64,000 nt of DNA. It comes from Apiospora phragmitis. Its lineage: Eukaryota; Ascomycota; Sordariomycetes; Amphisphaeriales; Apiosporaceae. The notes under the pieces are model-generated. The model did no database searches. It saw only the letters and a list, made by a program, of their open reading frames with translations, and was not told where the DNA came from. Where the stretch lies: NCBI GenBank assembly GCA_038363925.1, contig JAQQWL010000005.1, positions 682,001-746,000 of the forward strand, in the 5' to 3' direction. Both the position numbers and the translations under genes were made by a program. Each line of letters starts with the position of its first letter. Positions within the stretch are counted from its first letter, which is position 1. Below are positions 10,432-21,590 of this stretch, piece after piece.

Positions 10432-12503
10432 TGGATAACCCGGTCCTACAGGACGCCGACCGCGTCGTGCTGTAGGGCTGCTCGATTGAAGGATTGCCCG
10501 ACGGCACCGACGAGAAGATTCGCAAAGGAAAAATCACAGGAAGCTTCCTCGTCAATAACATCGCTCTTCACTAGGTCAGTCCAGCGTGCGCGCCTCCTCC
10601 TGCAACCCGACTGACATTTCTCCAGCCTCCAGTGTTACCTCTGCCACCGTGCACTCCACACATGCGACGGATGTCATTGACCTGACGCAAGATGGTGCGA
10701 ATAGCCCCCATGTGCCCAGATATCTGCCATTATTGATTCCCTCCTTAGACGACGAGAATCTCGAAGACTCTGCCGAAGACTCTGCCGAAGACTGCCGAAG
10801 ACTGCCGAAGACCGCTGAAGAACTTGTTGAAGACCCTGCTGAGGAACCCGAGGTTGAAGAAGAGGACACCCAAGACGCGTCCGACAAGGACTTCTTCAAG
10901 TACACCTACTTCACAGACGCCTGCAACGGCTGGTGCGAGAAGCTATAGCATGGCACGTGTGAGTTCATCAGCTGCGACAAACTCGATACCAAGGTCAACA
11001 TCGCCGGCATCCAGACGTCGCTGGACCACTACCAGACCATGGGCGCATTCATTCTGCTGACGCAACAGGCACGCGAAGGGATTGCCGGAGGGCTGTCGGC
11101 AGGCGACATGGGAATGGGCAGAACTTTGCAGACGCTCGCTCTCATGGTGATCCGTGGACACCTGGTTCAGATGCGGGACCATGTGCATCAGAACCCGGAC
11201 TGTTACCTCCCCGCGTTCAAGCGCCAGAAGCCAGGCGACAAGTGTCCTCGACAGGGCATGTTTGACGGATTGCAGTGCCCCTGTGGAATGGACAGCTGGG
11301 CACGCAGAATCGCAGCGACGATATGCCGTTGGCCGACGATCGTGTTTATGCCACGCGACCTTATCAACAACCCAGTTGTTGAAGTCAAGAACGACGTCGA
11401 TATCGGCTCTGCCAGTCCAGCCCATGATTTCGAATTCAAAGTGAACTATAACAAGTGGGCTAGCTAGGCCAAAGATCCGGTGAATCAACGCTTCTTCTAC
11501 GAGGGAGGAAGACCTCGAAGGGGTGGACCGCAACGAGAAAGGCTTCCTGCTTGAGTACGTAGGCGGCAAACGAACATACTTTTTCGCGAGCGCCAGCATC
11601 CAGCGCCGTAGGTGCTTCCCCGAGAACCTGCCCGCGGGCCTGATGGTGATGGACGAGACCCATCGATACTTGGGCTCCGACAATACCACCGTGCCTTTCA
11701 CATTTCTGGAGAACATGCGGAAGAAGTGTGACGGGCCGGTCTTCCACTTCCTGGTCTCGAGATTGCGCCAGGCCACGGGCCCGGACGGCTAGTTCCGGGC
11801 CACAGACCACTTCACCGCCACCACCAGGGATCACGATTGGGAACATTACAGCAAGACCGTGAGTGACTGCCCAGCAGACATTCAGGTCCATCGAGAAGTC
11901 CCTCCGCCGGCTGCACTGAACGGACAAGACCAAAATCCGAGAGCAGCTCACTCCCAAATGGAGAGCGCTCCGCTCTACGAGACGAGGTGATGAAGCAGAT
12001 CATCGTCCGCTGCGACCAGAAGACGATCAATCACTCAGGCAACCCCATCGTGACCTTCACCGCTCCGGATGTAGCCCACGTGGTCACGCCCATGGCCACG
12101 AAGGGGGGGACATGGTCCACTTTCTTCCGCGTCATGGCCTCAGTACAGCGCTGGATCGACGATGAGCTCAAGGAGAGGCTGAGCCAATACAGATTGGACC
12201 GGATGCTGCCCACTAGGGTGTCCGTGGAGATGGAGCTCCTCCACGGCCGAGCGCGAGCCAAGGCCAAGGGCAGCGAGTGCTACTTGGTTATCGCACGCTC
12301 GGCGACGTTCTCGACCATCGCCAGGCTTAGTTCACGGGGGGCCTCGCCACCGACCAGCTGATGGCGCCGGGGGGGATGCCGAGGGCACCCCTGGCAAGGC
12401 CGGTGAAACCTTGAACGACGCTAAGGATGAGGTCGATAAGAAGGCTGGTTTTACCGGCAAGGTAGATATACGGGCGCTTGGTCTCATCCGCAAGCAGCTG
12501 TAG
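10432..12503 (+). pseudogene. SNF2-type helicase pseudogene, C-terminal helicase half missing
   Basis: This is a relic of a fungal SNF2/DEAH chromatin-remodeller-like ATPase. The ATG at 10432 begins DNPVLQDADRVVL, which stops at TAG 10473-10475. A probable intron precedes the main frame at 10586-11467, which contains one TAG at 10946-10948. That frame carries an acidic linker, a QTSLDHYQTMGAF Q-motif-like stretch and the Walker A region GGLSAGDMGMGRTLQTLAL. After a frame change the Walker B/DEAH box appears as GLMVMDETHRYLGS at about 11637-11680. Later frames give a mid-region (11987-12361) and a tail to TAG at 12501-12503. The Walker A lysine is Arg (GMGRT), DEAH reads DETH, and no helicase C-terminal domain is visible. 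The gene is dead by stops, shifts and truncation. A GAAGACTCTGCC microrepeat at about 10764-10815 lies in the acidic linker. Confidence 0.75.
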
Positions 12504-13274
12504 CAATTGTAGTGCTAAATTTTGGTTGTCCGGTCTTTACTGCTTTCTAGCTCTCTTACCCATCTAACTCATCTGATACAGTTTATATACTAGCTTAACA
12601 GATAGGCGAATGGAATTACTGTAGGATTCTCCAATGGCCTCATTTGAAGGTGGTATAAACCTTGAATATGCTTCTACTTATCTCTATAAACGAGGAGCGA
12701 AGACCAGGCTCACTCCGGGTGTCTTATAACGACGTAGATTTCAAGTTATATCTAGGTGTTAAGGGTGCTATATCTTCAGAACACTTTTATTTATAAGTCA
12801 CTTATGCGAGAGATTTAGTATATAAAAAACGAAGACCGAAGGCAATTAATAAAGAGGAGGGTTAATCTAAACCTTTTAACGACCACTATATACTATTCTG
12901 AGCTCCTAACTAACGGAGCGATTAAGACTGAGATAAAATAAACTGTACGGTATTATATATTAATTGGGATAGTTAGCGTTTTACTGTAACCCGATAATTA
13001 AGATATTCTATAGATATAGCCGATATTAAAGTAAAGTTCCAAGTAATATCTCAGAGCTACGTGTCTACAGCACCTGGGGCGGATATAAGTAGATTCTATA
13101 ACCTGGACGTCGAACATGTGGTTAATTAGTTACTGTATCTCCAGATCTACCCTATGCACCGAGTCTCCTTAATCGCCGTAGCGGCGGGTTCGCAGTCTTG
13201 CAAGAAGCGAGCTCGTCGTCTTTAATCCATTGGATATCTATATCAAAGTGGCACCTTACCACATAACGATGTTC
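12504..13274. other. AT-rich RIP-like block
   Basis: TA-rich and stop-saturated on both strands, with no reading frame. It separates the truncated helicase from the unknown exon at 13275. Confidence 0.6.
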
Positions 13275-13694
13275 TTAGTTTCGCACTGGCAACGATTCTT
13301 CTCCGTCCCTTCTAGCTCCCATATCCAACTTCGAAATCGAGAAAACCCTAGATATCCGACCCGATGGTCCTGGAACTTTAAAGTCTTGGGTGGCCGATAA
13401 GGCATCCCATTCCTTATCTGCACACTCAAGATCTACCTGGAGCCAGTAGGTTCCTGGCAAAGGATTTCCGTTCCGAGTAGGTTTATATAAATGATTACTT
13501 CCAATAGTAAAAAGTTCGTCACCGGATACGACTTTATCTAAACATATTACAAGCTTAAGCTTTTGGCCCTGTACATATAAAGCGCGGTATTCCTCGTCCT
13601 TTATATATCGCAGGATCGATAGTCTATATAGACAGTCCAGTGCTTCGGGCCTTTCTTCGGCGAAATGGTCTAGTCGTAGTCGGAGTATTCTCAC
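13275..13694 (-). CDS. Unknown 139-codon exon beside the right terminal repeat
   Basis: An open minus-strand frame begins (GTG, after a possible TTATAG splice acceptor) about 40 bases inside the right terminal repeat and ends at 13275. It includes RPEALDCLYRLSILRYIKDE, LKLVICLDKVVSGDELF and GTYWLQVDLECADKEWDAL. It is the only unbroken frame in an otherwise AT-rich stretch. The position suggests the 5' part of the element's own gene. A relic at 18193-18860 would be the 3' part in another copy; this pairing is inference. No known family is recognised. Confidence 0.4.
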   Translation of the reverse strand: MRILRLRLDHFAEERPEALDCLYRLSILRYIKDEEYRALYVQGQKLKLVICLDKVVSGDELFTIGSNHLYKPTRNGNPLPGTYWLQVDLECADKEWDALSATQDFKVPGPSGRISRVFSISKLDMGARRDGEESLPVRN

Positions 13695-13736
13695 CTATAA
13701 AGTGAAATCGGTAGCCGATTAAGTTATTATCGCGGG

Positions 13737-13829
13737 ATACAGTCGAATTCAAAATCGGTTTCCGCCTTTCAAGATCAAACTATCTGTTAACGTCGGATCC
13801 ATATCAGGCTTGGCGCTGACAGGTACTTT
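13737..13829 (-). repeat. Right terminal inverted repeat
   Basis: Read on the minus strand it starts AAAGTACCTGTCAGCGCCAA and continues through a block with GGCGGAAACCGATTTTGAAT. It resembles the copy at 18083 over about 90 bases (GCGGAAACCGATTTCGAATT there) more closely than the copy at 8217. Confidence 0.65.
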
Positions 13830-14717
13830 CTATGGCCTGCATAATACTTCGGGTTATTAGAGGTACGTACTGCTTTGGCTAGCGCCATTATTAAAGTATC
13901 GTATAGCTGTATAACACCTTGTATAATGGAATATCCGAGCGAGTTATAAAATGAGGAAACACCTATTTCGACGCTTGCTGCTTACTTTAAAAGTAGGCCT
14001 AACTCATGATTTTATATGACCCGCTTCAGCATATATATCGCTATATAAACCGATGAAAGCATTAAATTATTAAGTAGGCCTGTTATATTATATATTGTTA
14101 TAACTAAAAGCCGGGATGCGTTAACGTTATTGCTTTGCTCTCTACCGCCGTTCTGGCTTGCTAGCTAACCAACGGAAGCACGGGTAGCCAGCCACTGGGG
14201 TGACTAGTAGCCTGGAGCTATAGTATATAAAGCTTGATCTCTTACGCCCGCGCCTCTTACTCCTAGGCCATGCCTACGTTAATCTTTGTGCGTTTTTAAA
14301 TTCGCGAACGGATAAATATGTTTTGTAAAACAATTAAGCCAATATTATCGAAGTTGATTTAGTATAGTAAACAAAGGAAGCGTAACTAAACAAAGGGAAA
14401 ATAATTAAATAGTTATAAAGAACCGAGGACTATAAATATACAACACGCCCTAGGACCCTCCATTTGTAAAGATAGTAGAAATATAGGAGATATATTACGA
14501 TCTTTTAACTAGTAGATGAAGCCCATATGTTCTTAAGCCCTTTAGCAAGTTGCATGAAAAATACCCTTCCCGAAGGACAACCGATAGTTACCAAAGAACC
14601 AGATACAGCAGATGTGCTTGCCCGGAAATCGGATGGTAGCTATAATAGGTGATTCCCGCACCAAGTTATCCAGCTACGATCCTCGCTAATACCAAGGCCA
14701 AGTCGTGCAGCCTCGCG
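13830..14717. other. AT-rich RIP-like block
   Basis: No reading frame on either strand. It lies downstream of the 3' end of the STAND receptor pseudogene. Confidence 0.55.
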
Positions 14718-17604
14718 CTATGGAGGTAATAACTGGCTAGACTGGCGACCGATAGGGATAGCTCCAACATCGGTCAAAATGGACGAAGAATCCGGACTAA
14801 ACGATAATGTGGAGGAAACGGTACCTATGTCAGTAGTTTGGCGCTCCTGGCCCGTCTGCGCGTCCCACACCTTAACCGTCTCGTCGCGCGACGCCGACGC
14901 CACCAGCTTGCCGTCGGGCGAGAACGCCACCGAGCTGACGGAGTCGCTGTGGCCCGCGAGCGTCTGCTTCTCGGCGCCCGTCTGCGCGTCCCACACCTTG
15001 ACCGTCTTGTCGAAAGACGCCGACGCCACCAGCTTGCCGTCGGGCGAGAACGCCACCGAGCTGACGGAGCCGCTGTGGCCCGCGAGCGTCTGCTTCTCGG
15101 CGCCCGTCTGCGCGTCCCACACCTTGACCGTCTCGTCGCCCGACGCCGACGCCACCAGCTTGCCGTCGGGCGAGAACGCCACCGAGCTAACGGAGCTGCT
15201 GTGGCCCTCGAGTGTCTGGCGGCAATTATTCCACTTATCGTCTATTACTAGCTGGCGCAAGATCTATTATGGGATAAGATCTTGAAATGTAGCACGGATT
15301 ACGCTCTGTTCCGGAGCGAAGAGGAGGCCAGATGAATAGACTTGAAGAGGGGCAACTTGGATAATAGAAACGCTAGCTAGAATAAAGCGTTCCGTATCGT
15401 CGAGGAAATTAATAAGTTGGTTACTATTAATGGACTTAATATTGCATTAGTAACTTAACCGAATAAATCTAGGGGTAACTTACCGTAAGATTTTTTAACG
15501 TTGCTAAAATCCCTAAGCTCTCTGAAGGTCTGCCCATAAGACTGAGCGCTTCTAACCAATACAGGAAGTAGGAAGTCAAAAAACCGTGCACCTCGTCACC
15601 GTCGGAGGTCTTCGTGCCTAAATACTCCAAGTGGTACACCCAGTAGCGGCAGGCATACTGTATCTCTGGCCGCAAGTACTCCTTAATTCGTCGAGGGCTG
15701 ATCTCAGAGAGTGCTATCCCTGGTACCCGGACTTCACAGATATCCGTCCGCAGCGACTCATTCATGGCACGTAAACATTCTATAGCTAGCCGACGATGGA
15801 CCTCCTTTTCGTCAATCCAAAACTGGTTATTCTGCTTCTTCCGGTCGAGAAGGAAATCGCGGAAGGATAGATGCAGCAATCGGATCGGTTGTTCAGATAA
15901 ATCGGGGATACTAAGAACGAAGTGTAGTAGGTCCAAAGTACCAGCAACCGTCCTCGTAGGCGTACCTAACAGCCGTACCAAGGAAGTTCTGGTAAGGGGT
16001 TCAGCAAGAACAACAATTAGCCCAACAATCGATTGAAACCGTTTAAGGATATCCATTTTCTGCTGGGCTAACGCACCAGCAATAAGCTTGTTCAATACAG
16101 GCATATATGTCGCATCGAGTTAAGAGTCTTAAGCTATTGCCCGATAGCTTATAATCTCTTCCAATTGGTCTGCAGGTCCCCGAGTCTTCAATCAGCAATA
16201 AACCGACAGACGGTAGCGGCGAAAATAAACAATAGCACCGCCATCTTAGCCAGGATCCGTATATCGTCTTCGCTTAGCCATATAGTAGATATATATCGGT
16301 CTTCTACGACGGAACTATTATAGTTATTCCTCACTCGCGTAAGCTCACTATTAAAGAATGCGCGTATATCACGTTCAATAACAGGTTCGGCGACCTCGTG
16401 AAGGACAAGATCTTGGTATGCCCCTTTAATCGCAGTAAAGCCAAGTCGGATAGGAAGATCGGGTCTGCTGGTGAAAAAGATTTTGAGCCGGGGCGATTGT
16501 ATGCTTTTCGGGCTTGAGAACAGGTGGATAAGAGTCTGACATCCTCCTCGTGCTCGCACTCATCCAAGGCATCGACGATAATTAGAAGAGTACGGTCCTG
16601 GTAGGCAGCTCCTGAAAGTTTCGATAGCGGTTGCAATACGAGCTTCTCGAATTGTTCTCGCATTGCTTTTCCGACTATAGCAGGGTCAGAGTCGATAGCA
16701 GCTTGGATATACGATATAACAGCCGGTTCCTGTGAGCACAATTGCGCTGCGAGGGTGGAAAAGAACTTGGACACGCCGCCCCGTTCTCCTTCACCACGTT
16801 TGAAGAAGAAGCTAGCACCAAGGAACCCGCCCACAGAGGCAGCCTTCGCTAGGGTACGCGAGATGGTGGACTTGCCCGTTCCTGCCATGCCGTTGAGCCA
16901 AAATATTGCTTTGGCGTCCGCATCCTGAATCTATTTGTCAATTTCGCGCAAGAGATCGACTCGAGTATCTGGAAGGCAGGTCGGACTGTGTTCTTCGGCA
17001 TGGGAGTCGAAGGCAGCTCCTTGCGCGACTGGGAGTTTGCCGAGGATCGCTTTCCGACTGTGAAGCCTGACGTCTTGTTGGATCTGGAGGGTCCTATCGT
17101 TTGTGTCGAGTATAAGACCTCTAAGGAAAGATTAAAACCAGCGTCGCAAGAGAAAAAAGGAGAACAGAACATACTACTCACATTTCATTAACCTGTAAGG
17201 CCACAGAAATCGTCTGCGAACATCGTTGGAAAATATCGATTTTCTTCTGAACATCCTCACTCCTGAATGGCCACTTCAGAGCGCGAATGCCGAATCGTCT
17301 TATCGTTTTCCTGCCCTTCCCCGGGAGTAAGGTCCTCTTCTAACCTTTGAAGTTCTCTTTGCCCATCTTGTAATGCGGTGTTTAGGTTCTAGGATGTACG
17401 GAGCTTTGTCCCTTGAGGGCCGCCTAGGAGTTGGCGGACGCTGGCGGTGACAGTCTTCAGATTCGTTACTTCCGTACTGATTCGTCCAATATCGTCTCTC
17501 GCGTTCGAAACATCTTTCCCGTACTGCACACAGAGCTTGGTGACCTTTGCTGTTAACTCAATAACAGCGAGAGCGCTGGCCGCGGTGCCGAAGACTTCAG
17601 CCAT
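14718..17604 (-). pseudogene. NACHT-WD40 STAND receptor (NLR) pseudogene
   Basis: This is a decayed fungal STAND/NLR receptor of the HET-E/NWD type, a family that controls vegetative incompatibility and other self/non-self responses. Exon 1 (17604 to about 17173) encodes the N-terminal STAND domain (AEVFGTAASALAVIELTAKV) and, after a frameshift and stop near 17389, IRALKWPFRSEDVQKK. Exon 2 carries the NACHT domain: CLPDTRVDLLREIDK, TAG where the usual Trp belongs (about 16932-16934), then FWLNGMAGTGKSTISRTLAK (Walker A), LLIIVDALDECEHEED (Walker B) and FFTSRPDLPIR. A one-base shift lies near 16550, and stops lie near 16115-16135. The middle region (15469-16104) and the linker (15265-15420) match the family. 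The C-terminus has three near-identical WD40 repeats. The TGG to TAG change is RIP-type. Confidence 0.85.
14854..15231 (-). repeat. Three 126-base WD40 tandem repeats
   Basis: Period-126 copies begin at 14854, 14980 and 15106 on the plus-strand numbering. Each encodes a 42-residue WD40 blade with [16 protein letters not shown] and KVWDAQTG. They are almost identical and GC-rich, whereas the rest of the gene is decayed. High internal identity is typical of HET/NWD receptors, whose repeats recombine. Confidence 0.9.
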
Positions 17605-18082
17605 CGAGTCTTGACTGACGCTTCGTATAGCGTCGACTAGTATTGGTGATATTCGGGGGATGCGAAATTGGCGAGGCTACGTAGGCTGGTCCGTCCCTGT
17701 TGAACAGGAGTCGAGTAAAAGGCAGGCCTTGCGACCATTGTCGGGGTTGTCGCCATGAGGCTGATTCGATCACGGGATCTGCACGTCGTGCCAATCATAT
17801 CGTACAGTCTTAGGGAAAACGCCCGTCGGATGGTGATGCATGCCGAAGGTGGCATATGGCAGGCTACACAAAAAAAAAAAAAGTCGCATTCCTGCATGAC
17901 CCAAGGGCGCCTAAAGCGGGGTTGTAGGCCCCCAGATGGCCCCAAGCGGGCTGTCTACCCTACTATCCGTAAGAATAGATCATTTAATAGCTGTATAGGC
18001 TATGCATTTATACCGTCTTCTGTAAATAGCGTTCGTTTGGTTGGTACGTACTTAATGACCTGAAGTACTGCGCCTATTGCAC
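17605..18082. other. Upstream region of the NLR relic, no gene
   Basis: No supported gene. A run of 13 A residues lies at 17870-17882. The part after 17960 becomes AT-rich towards the terminal repeat at 18083. Confidence 0.4.
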
Positions 18083-19269
18083 AAAGTACCGGTCAGCGCC
18101 AAGACCAGTGTGGGTCCGATTTTAATAAACAGTTCGACTTCAGAAAGCGGAAACCGATTTCGAATTCGACTGTAGCTTGGACTCAGACTATTCTAGAGGT
18201 ATCTCCAGCCTATAGGCCACATCCGGCCATCCAGCTTAATGCGCGTTACTGGTTCGATCTTCTTTCGACTCGACGAATTACGCCAGATTCTATACATTTT
18301 CTTCCTATTGCGGTCCTTCATAAGGATTGTATAAACGTCTTCAATCTTGACCTTACCCTTTTTGCTTATGCGACCCCCTCCATAAGGGATCAGAACTGGA
18401 TGTTCTTCTCCGTAATAAAGCGCGTACGTCGCTTGAACGCCCTTATGACTACGGAAGAGTTTCGCTAGCTTCGCTGTCTATATTATTTCATTAGGCTATA
18501 TAACATCTATAACGTGGAGACGGAGTCCCGATTCCTTGAAATGAACCACTTTCTTCTCAGGATCGTAGTCGTAGTTTTATAAGTATTTAAAGAAAAAACC
18601 TTTGCTGTATTGGACGTCACCGCCCTAATTATTAATAATGAGGTGTAACTTATGGTTGGCCTCTGTCCTAAAGAACACTTTGTCCAAGTTTGCGCCGACT
18701 AGAATCGGAATTAGCTGGAAAGAGCTGTCAGGATACGTCATATTAATCACACTCTAAATCCAGGATTCGTCTTTAAATAACTTTCCCTAAAGGATGGCGT
18801 TTACTTTGCGAGTAGAGGTGATAAAAAGACTTTACTTATTTATATAAAAACATTTTAATAGGGATATTTGCGATATTAGGTTGAAATGATTCGTAATTAG
18901 TTTATAAAGGTTTTTCGGAATATTAAAAAGCCGACTTATCTTTATTAAAAGCTAGTAGCTTAGGATAGATCGAAACGGTATAATATGTAGCGTAAAGAAT
19001 TAGAAGTTTATATATTATTTATACTCCTAAATTTCGCTTTTAATATTTACGCTGACGCTTAATCTAGCTAATCCCGTTTAATTAGAGCGAAGTCTGGATT
19101 TTCGGCGACGCTTATAAAATCCGGATTTTTGGATCTATTGGTATTAATCGCGAGTAAGCGGTATCAGAGGCGGCTCTACATATTAGGCTTACCTTGCATA
19201 TAATACAGTACCTGTCAGCGCTAAAGATGGAGCTCTACGGAAATCTTGCTAGGTGCTGACAGGTACTTG
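18083..19269. mobile_element. Decayed TIR element related to 8217-13829
   Basis: It starts with a terminal repeat of about 93 bases (AAAGTACCGGTCAGCGCCAA onward) that closely matches the minus-strand repeat ending at 13829. At the far end, inverted short motifs lie at 19207-19221 and 19251-19269. Long similarity to the left repeat does not extend inward from there, so the right boundary is uncertain. The interior is AT-rich but contains a readable minus-strand coding relic. Confidence 0.45.
18193..18860 (-). pseudogene. RIP-decayed unknown protein inside the TIR element
   Basis: One continuous minus-strand frame can be followed for over 200 codons with only TAG/TAA interruptions, at sites where Gln or Trp codons would fit. 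Readable segments include VNAIL, GKLFKDESWI, INMTYPDSSFQLIPILVGAN, VFFRTEANHKLHLIINN, YDYDPEKKVVHFKESGLRLH, QATYALYYGEEHPVLIPYGG, VKIEDVYTILMKDRNRKKMY and WPIGWRYL before the final TAG at 18193-18195. The end lies just inside the terminal repeat, as expected for a transposon's own gene. I do not recognise the family; it has no DDE or tyrosine recombinase motif that I can see. It is probably the C-terminal portion. Confidence 0.55.
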
Positions 19270-19525
19270 TCCTGGATCACTTACGCACGGTGTAGAGACC
19301 CTACTGTACAGTACCCTAGACTTGGTTTTTCGATATCTGAATGGTGGACGCTGCACCTGGATTTCACTGTAAAGTAAAAATCGCGGCTGTCATAATAGAA
19401 ACACAGGTTAGCCAGCCCCCTTTACGTATTATATATAGCGGATAATAAGAAAAGTATAGATTATTTATAAATATAGCACTGTGCTTATAAAACCCTTTAA
19501 GAATTATATAGCTCGAAAACGCACG

Positions 19526-20203
19526 ATGTTTGACCTCTGCAGTCTGCCGCCTGAGTTAGAGGAGGAGATCTGGCGCTTGGCTTTGCCAGCTCCTCGGATG
19601 TTATAGATAGTAGTAATTAATAGTAACGCGCGGTAATGGCGCACTTCTGGTTAATTAGTTCCCTCCCTATTATATATATATCCGCGGTCCCGCCTTATTT
19701 ATTAACGGGCTTATTATAAATTATTTATAAAATAGCCAGTTTATATTAATTACGACCGGGACATTATCTTAATACCCTTAGACGGCTCTTAGTGGATATA
19801 GATCGACGGCCTAAACGCAACACCTTTAGTGGGACTCCAAGTGGAGCTCGTTCGGCACCTAAGCTTTCTAGAATCGGCATATTACAGCCTCCTGTATCAC
19901 TTTCCCACAACTCGATTCGTAGGTTTGCAAACCTTGACGGCCTTCCTGGGCGACCAAACCGACCAAGAAGTCGAGATCCTTGGGGTTAACGACTCCGCAG
20001 GCAACTCTTTCGCTCATTATCCTCATGTGCCGAGCTGTGGCGAGCTTGCGGTCCTGCTCAGAAAGTATTTGCTGTATAGGTATGGGACGTGCAGGGCTGG
20101 CTATGCTCCGGTCTGGGCGGAGCTAGATCGAGTCGCTATTCGGTGTGGAAGGTCGCGAGTCGTGTCTTCCAATACAGCCGAGTCCCTGGGCCTTGACTTT
20201 TGA
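19526..20203 (+). pseudogene. 2EXR-domain protein pseudogene
   Basis: The ATG at 19526 begins FDLCSLPPELEEEIWRLALP, the typical opening of the fungal 2EXR domain (function unknown). The frame continues to TGA at 20201-20203 without a shift but contains about seven TAG/TAA stops, all between 19601 and 19800. From 19829 on it is open for 124 codons (LVRHLSFLESAYYSLLYHFP, LRKYLLYRYGTCRAGYAPVW). The first half is AT-rich and stop-filled; the second half has normal composition and no stops. This looks like RIP spreading into one side of a gene. About 225 codons in total. Confidence 0.7.
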
Positions 20204-21430
20204 TGTTGCGGTAGTCAGATAGATTGTATAGGTAGGTTGAAATCGAGAGTAATTGATAGGCCGGATTCTGACGCTGATAGCATGGGATTGTGAGCGCTGT
20301 TCCACTTCTAAGCATTTGCTCTCAGGTAGAACTACATAGTGCTATTGGACCCTCCTCCCCTGCGGGACGACTCCATCGCGGGTAGCTAAATTCCTTTCTG
20401 AGCCTCCCGGCACTTTCCACGCCCCCGCTCTTTGTTACCTGGAACCTAAAAATCAAAGTTAGCAGAGTCACTCAACATGTGTAGAAAGGCGACGTCCTCA
20501 ATAGGCTTGTTCGGCGTGCAGTCTGGTATTGGCAATCTACCTTATGCACAATGGCCATCATCGGGGAAGTGGTTCCATAGTTCGAGCAGGGAATAAGCCC
20601 GTAACTCCCAAAATCAGATGACAACAAAGTATTACTCTACGGGCTTAGAGCGATTCCTGCAGCTCACAGGTTGGCCACCCATTGGAGCGGACGAGTTCAG
20701 GATTCCAGTAGATTGGCGCATTAGCGGATATTCCAGTCCGCCCGTGGCATCGGCGGAAGTGTCCGCTGGAGCATTTATGGAACAGCCCACGGTTTTCCTA
20801 AACGTGGAGGACCGCGTTAAGAACCAGGCATCCAACATCTGTAGCCCTCATTTCTCGTACCAGCTATTACTCCCATGCCGATTGTGGTAAGTACGGTTTC
20901 AGTACGTTGGTGGCGTAACCTCATGTTGCCCGCCTGCCGGACTGTTCAAATGAGGCAGCGACAAGTTGTTTGCGTTCAAGCAAACAATGCGCCCCATTTC
21001 ACGCTAACGTGATGACTCTCAGCACAGAGATCACCAACACTATTTGCTTTTCGACCCACCATTTTATCGGCACGGTGCCAAGAAGCACGCTTCTGTCGTG
21101 ATGATCAATGAGTACAGTAACTTCGCCCACTTGTAATAGTGCAACTGTGATTCCGGGTGCCTGCTCAAATCGCTCAGCTTATTGAACGGCCTCGCCTTTA
21201 TCGAACAGGAGTAGTAGTGCTTCCTTGACGGGCCTTACTCCGTTAGCTACTTCCCAGCTGCCCGAAACCGGATAAGACTCGTGTGGGCGTAGACTAGACC
21301 TCTTTGTACTGTGCCGACGAGTTTGCGTCGTTGTTTGCTTCATGCCACCCCTCATCTGGTGGCGGACGGAGTTGGCTGTAACGATCCGTCGCCCGAATTA
21401 ATGCCACTCTGGACATTATAGTTGGGCTTA
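20204..21430 (+). other. Unassigned coding-like debris
   Basis: A 90-codon ORF lies at 20618-20890 (RFLQLTGWPPIGADEFRIPV). A frame at about 21023-21421 is interrupted by doubled stops (DHQHYLLFDPPFYRHGAKKH, then VVMINEYSNFAHL). Both read like protein and may come from one decayed gene. No family is recognised. Confidence 0.3.
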
Positions 21431-21590
21431 GGTGACTATATGTCCCATCCCTACTTCCTCCATCCCGCCTGTTTTCGTATATGTCTCCCCATCGTTCTCT
21501 AGGCCAGCTTATTTAGTCCTTTACAGCGCGGTGGGCCGACGACTAGGATATCAATCTTTGTACAGTACTGAGTCGAGCACCACACCCAGA

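Larger units (their letters stand above)
8217..13829. mobile_element. Possible 5.6 kb TIR-bounded element
   Basis: The left end (8217-8304) and the reverse complement of the right end (13737-13829) start alike with AAAGTACCTGTCAGCGCCAA. Both go on to a GGCGGAAAC or AGCGGAAAC block followed by TCGAACTCGAC or a close variant. A third copy of this terminal sequence starts at 18083. The interior holds an intact DUF7053 gene, a SNF2 pseudogene, an AT-rich block and an unknown exon. I see no clear target-site duplication. The two ends may belong to different insertions, so the 5.6 kb span is only a hypothesis. Confidence 0.4.

Noticed and set aside
8217..13829. Target-site duplication flanking the 5.6 kb TIR pair
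   Set aside because: The bases outside the two ends do not match, so a single intact insertion cannot be claimed.
14779..15285. Long plus-strand ORFs opposite the WD40 repeats
   Set aside because: They are antisense shadows of GC-rich, period-126 WD40 coding repeats; their products only mirror the repeat.
16988..17191. Plus-strand 67-codon ORF inside the NLR relic
   Set aside because: Antisense to the NACHT linker, which is recognisable on the minus strand.
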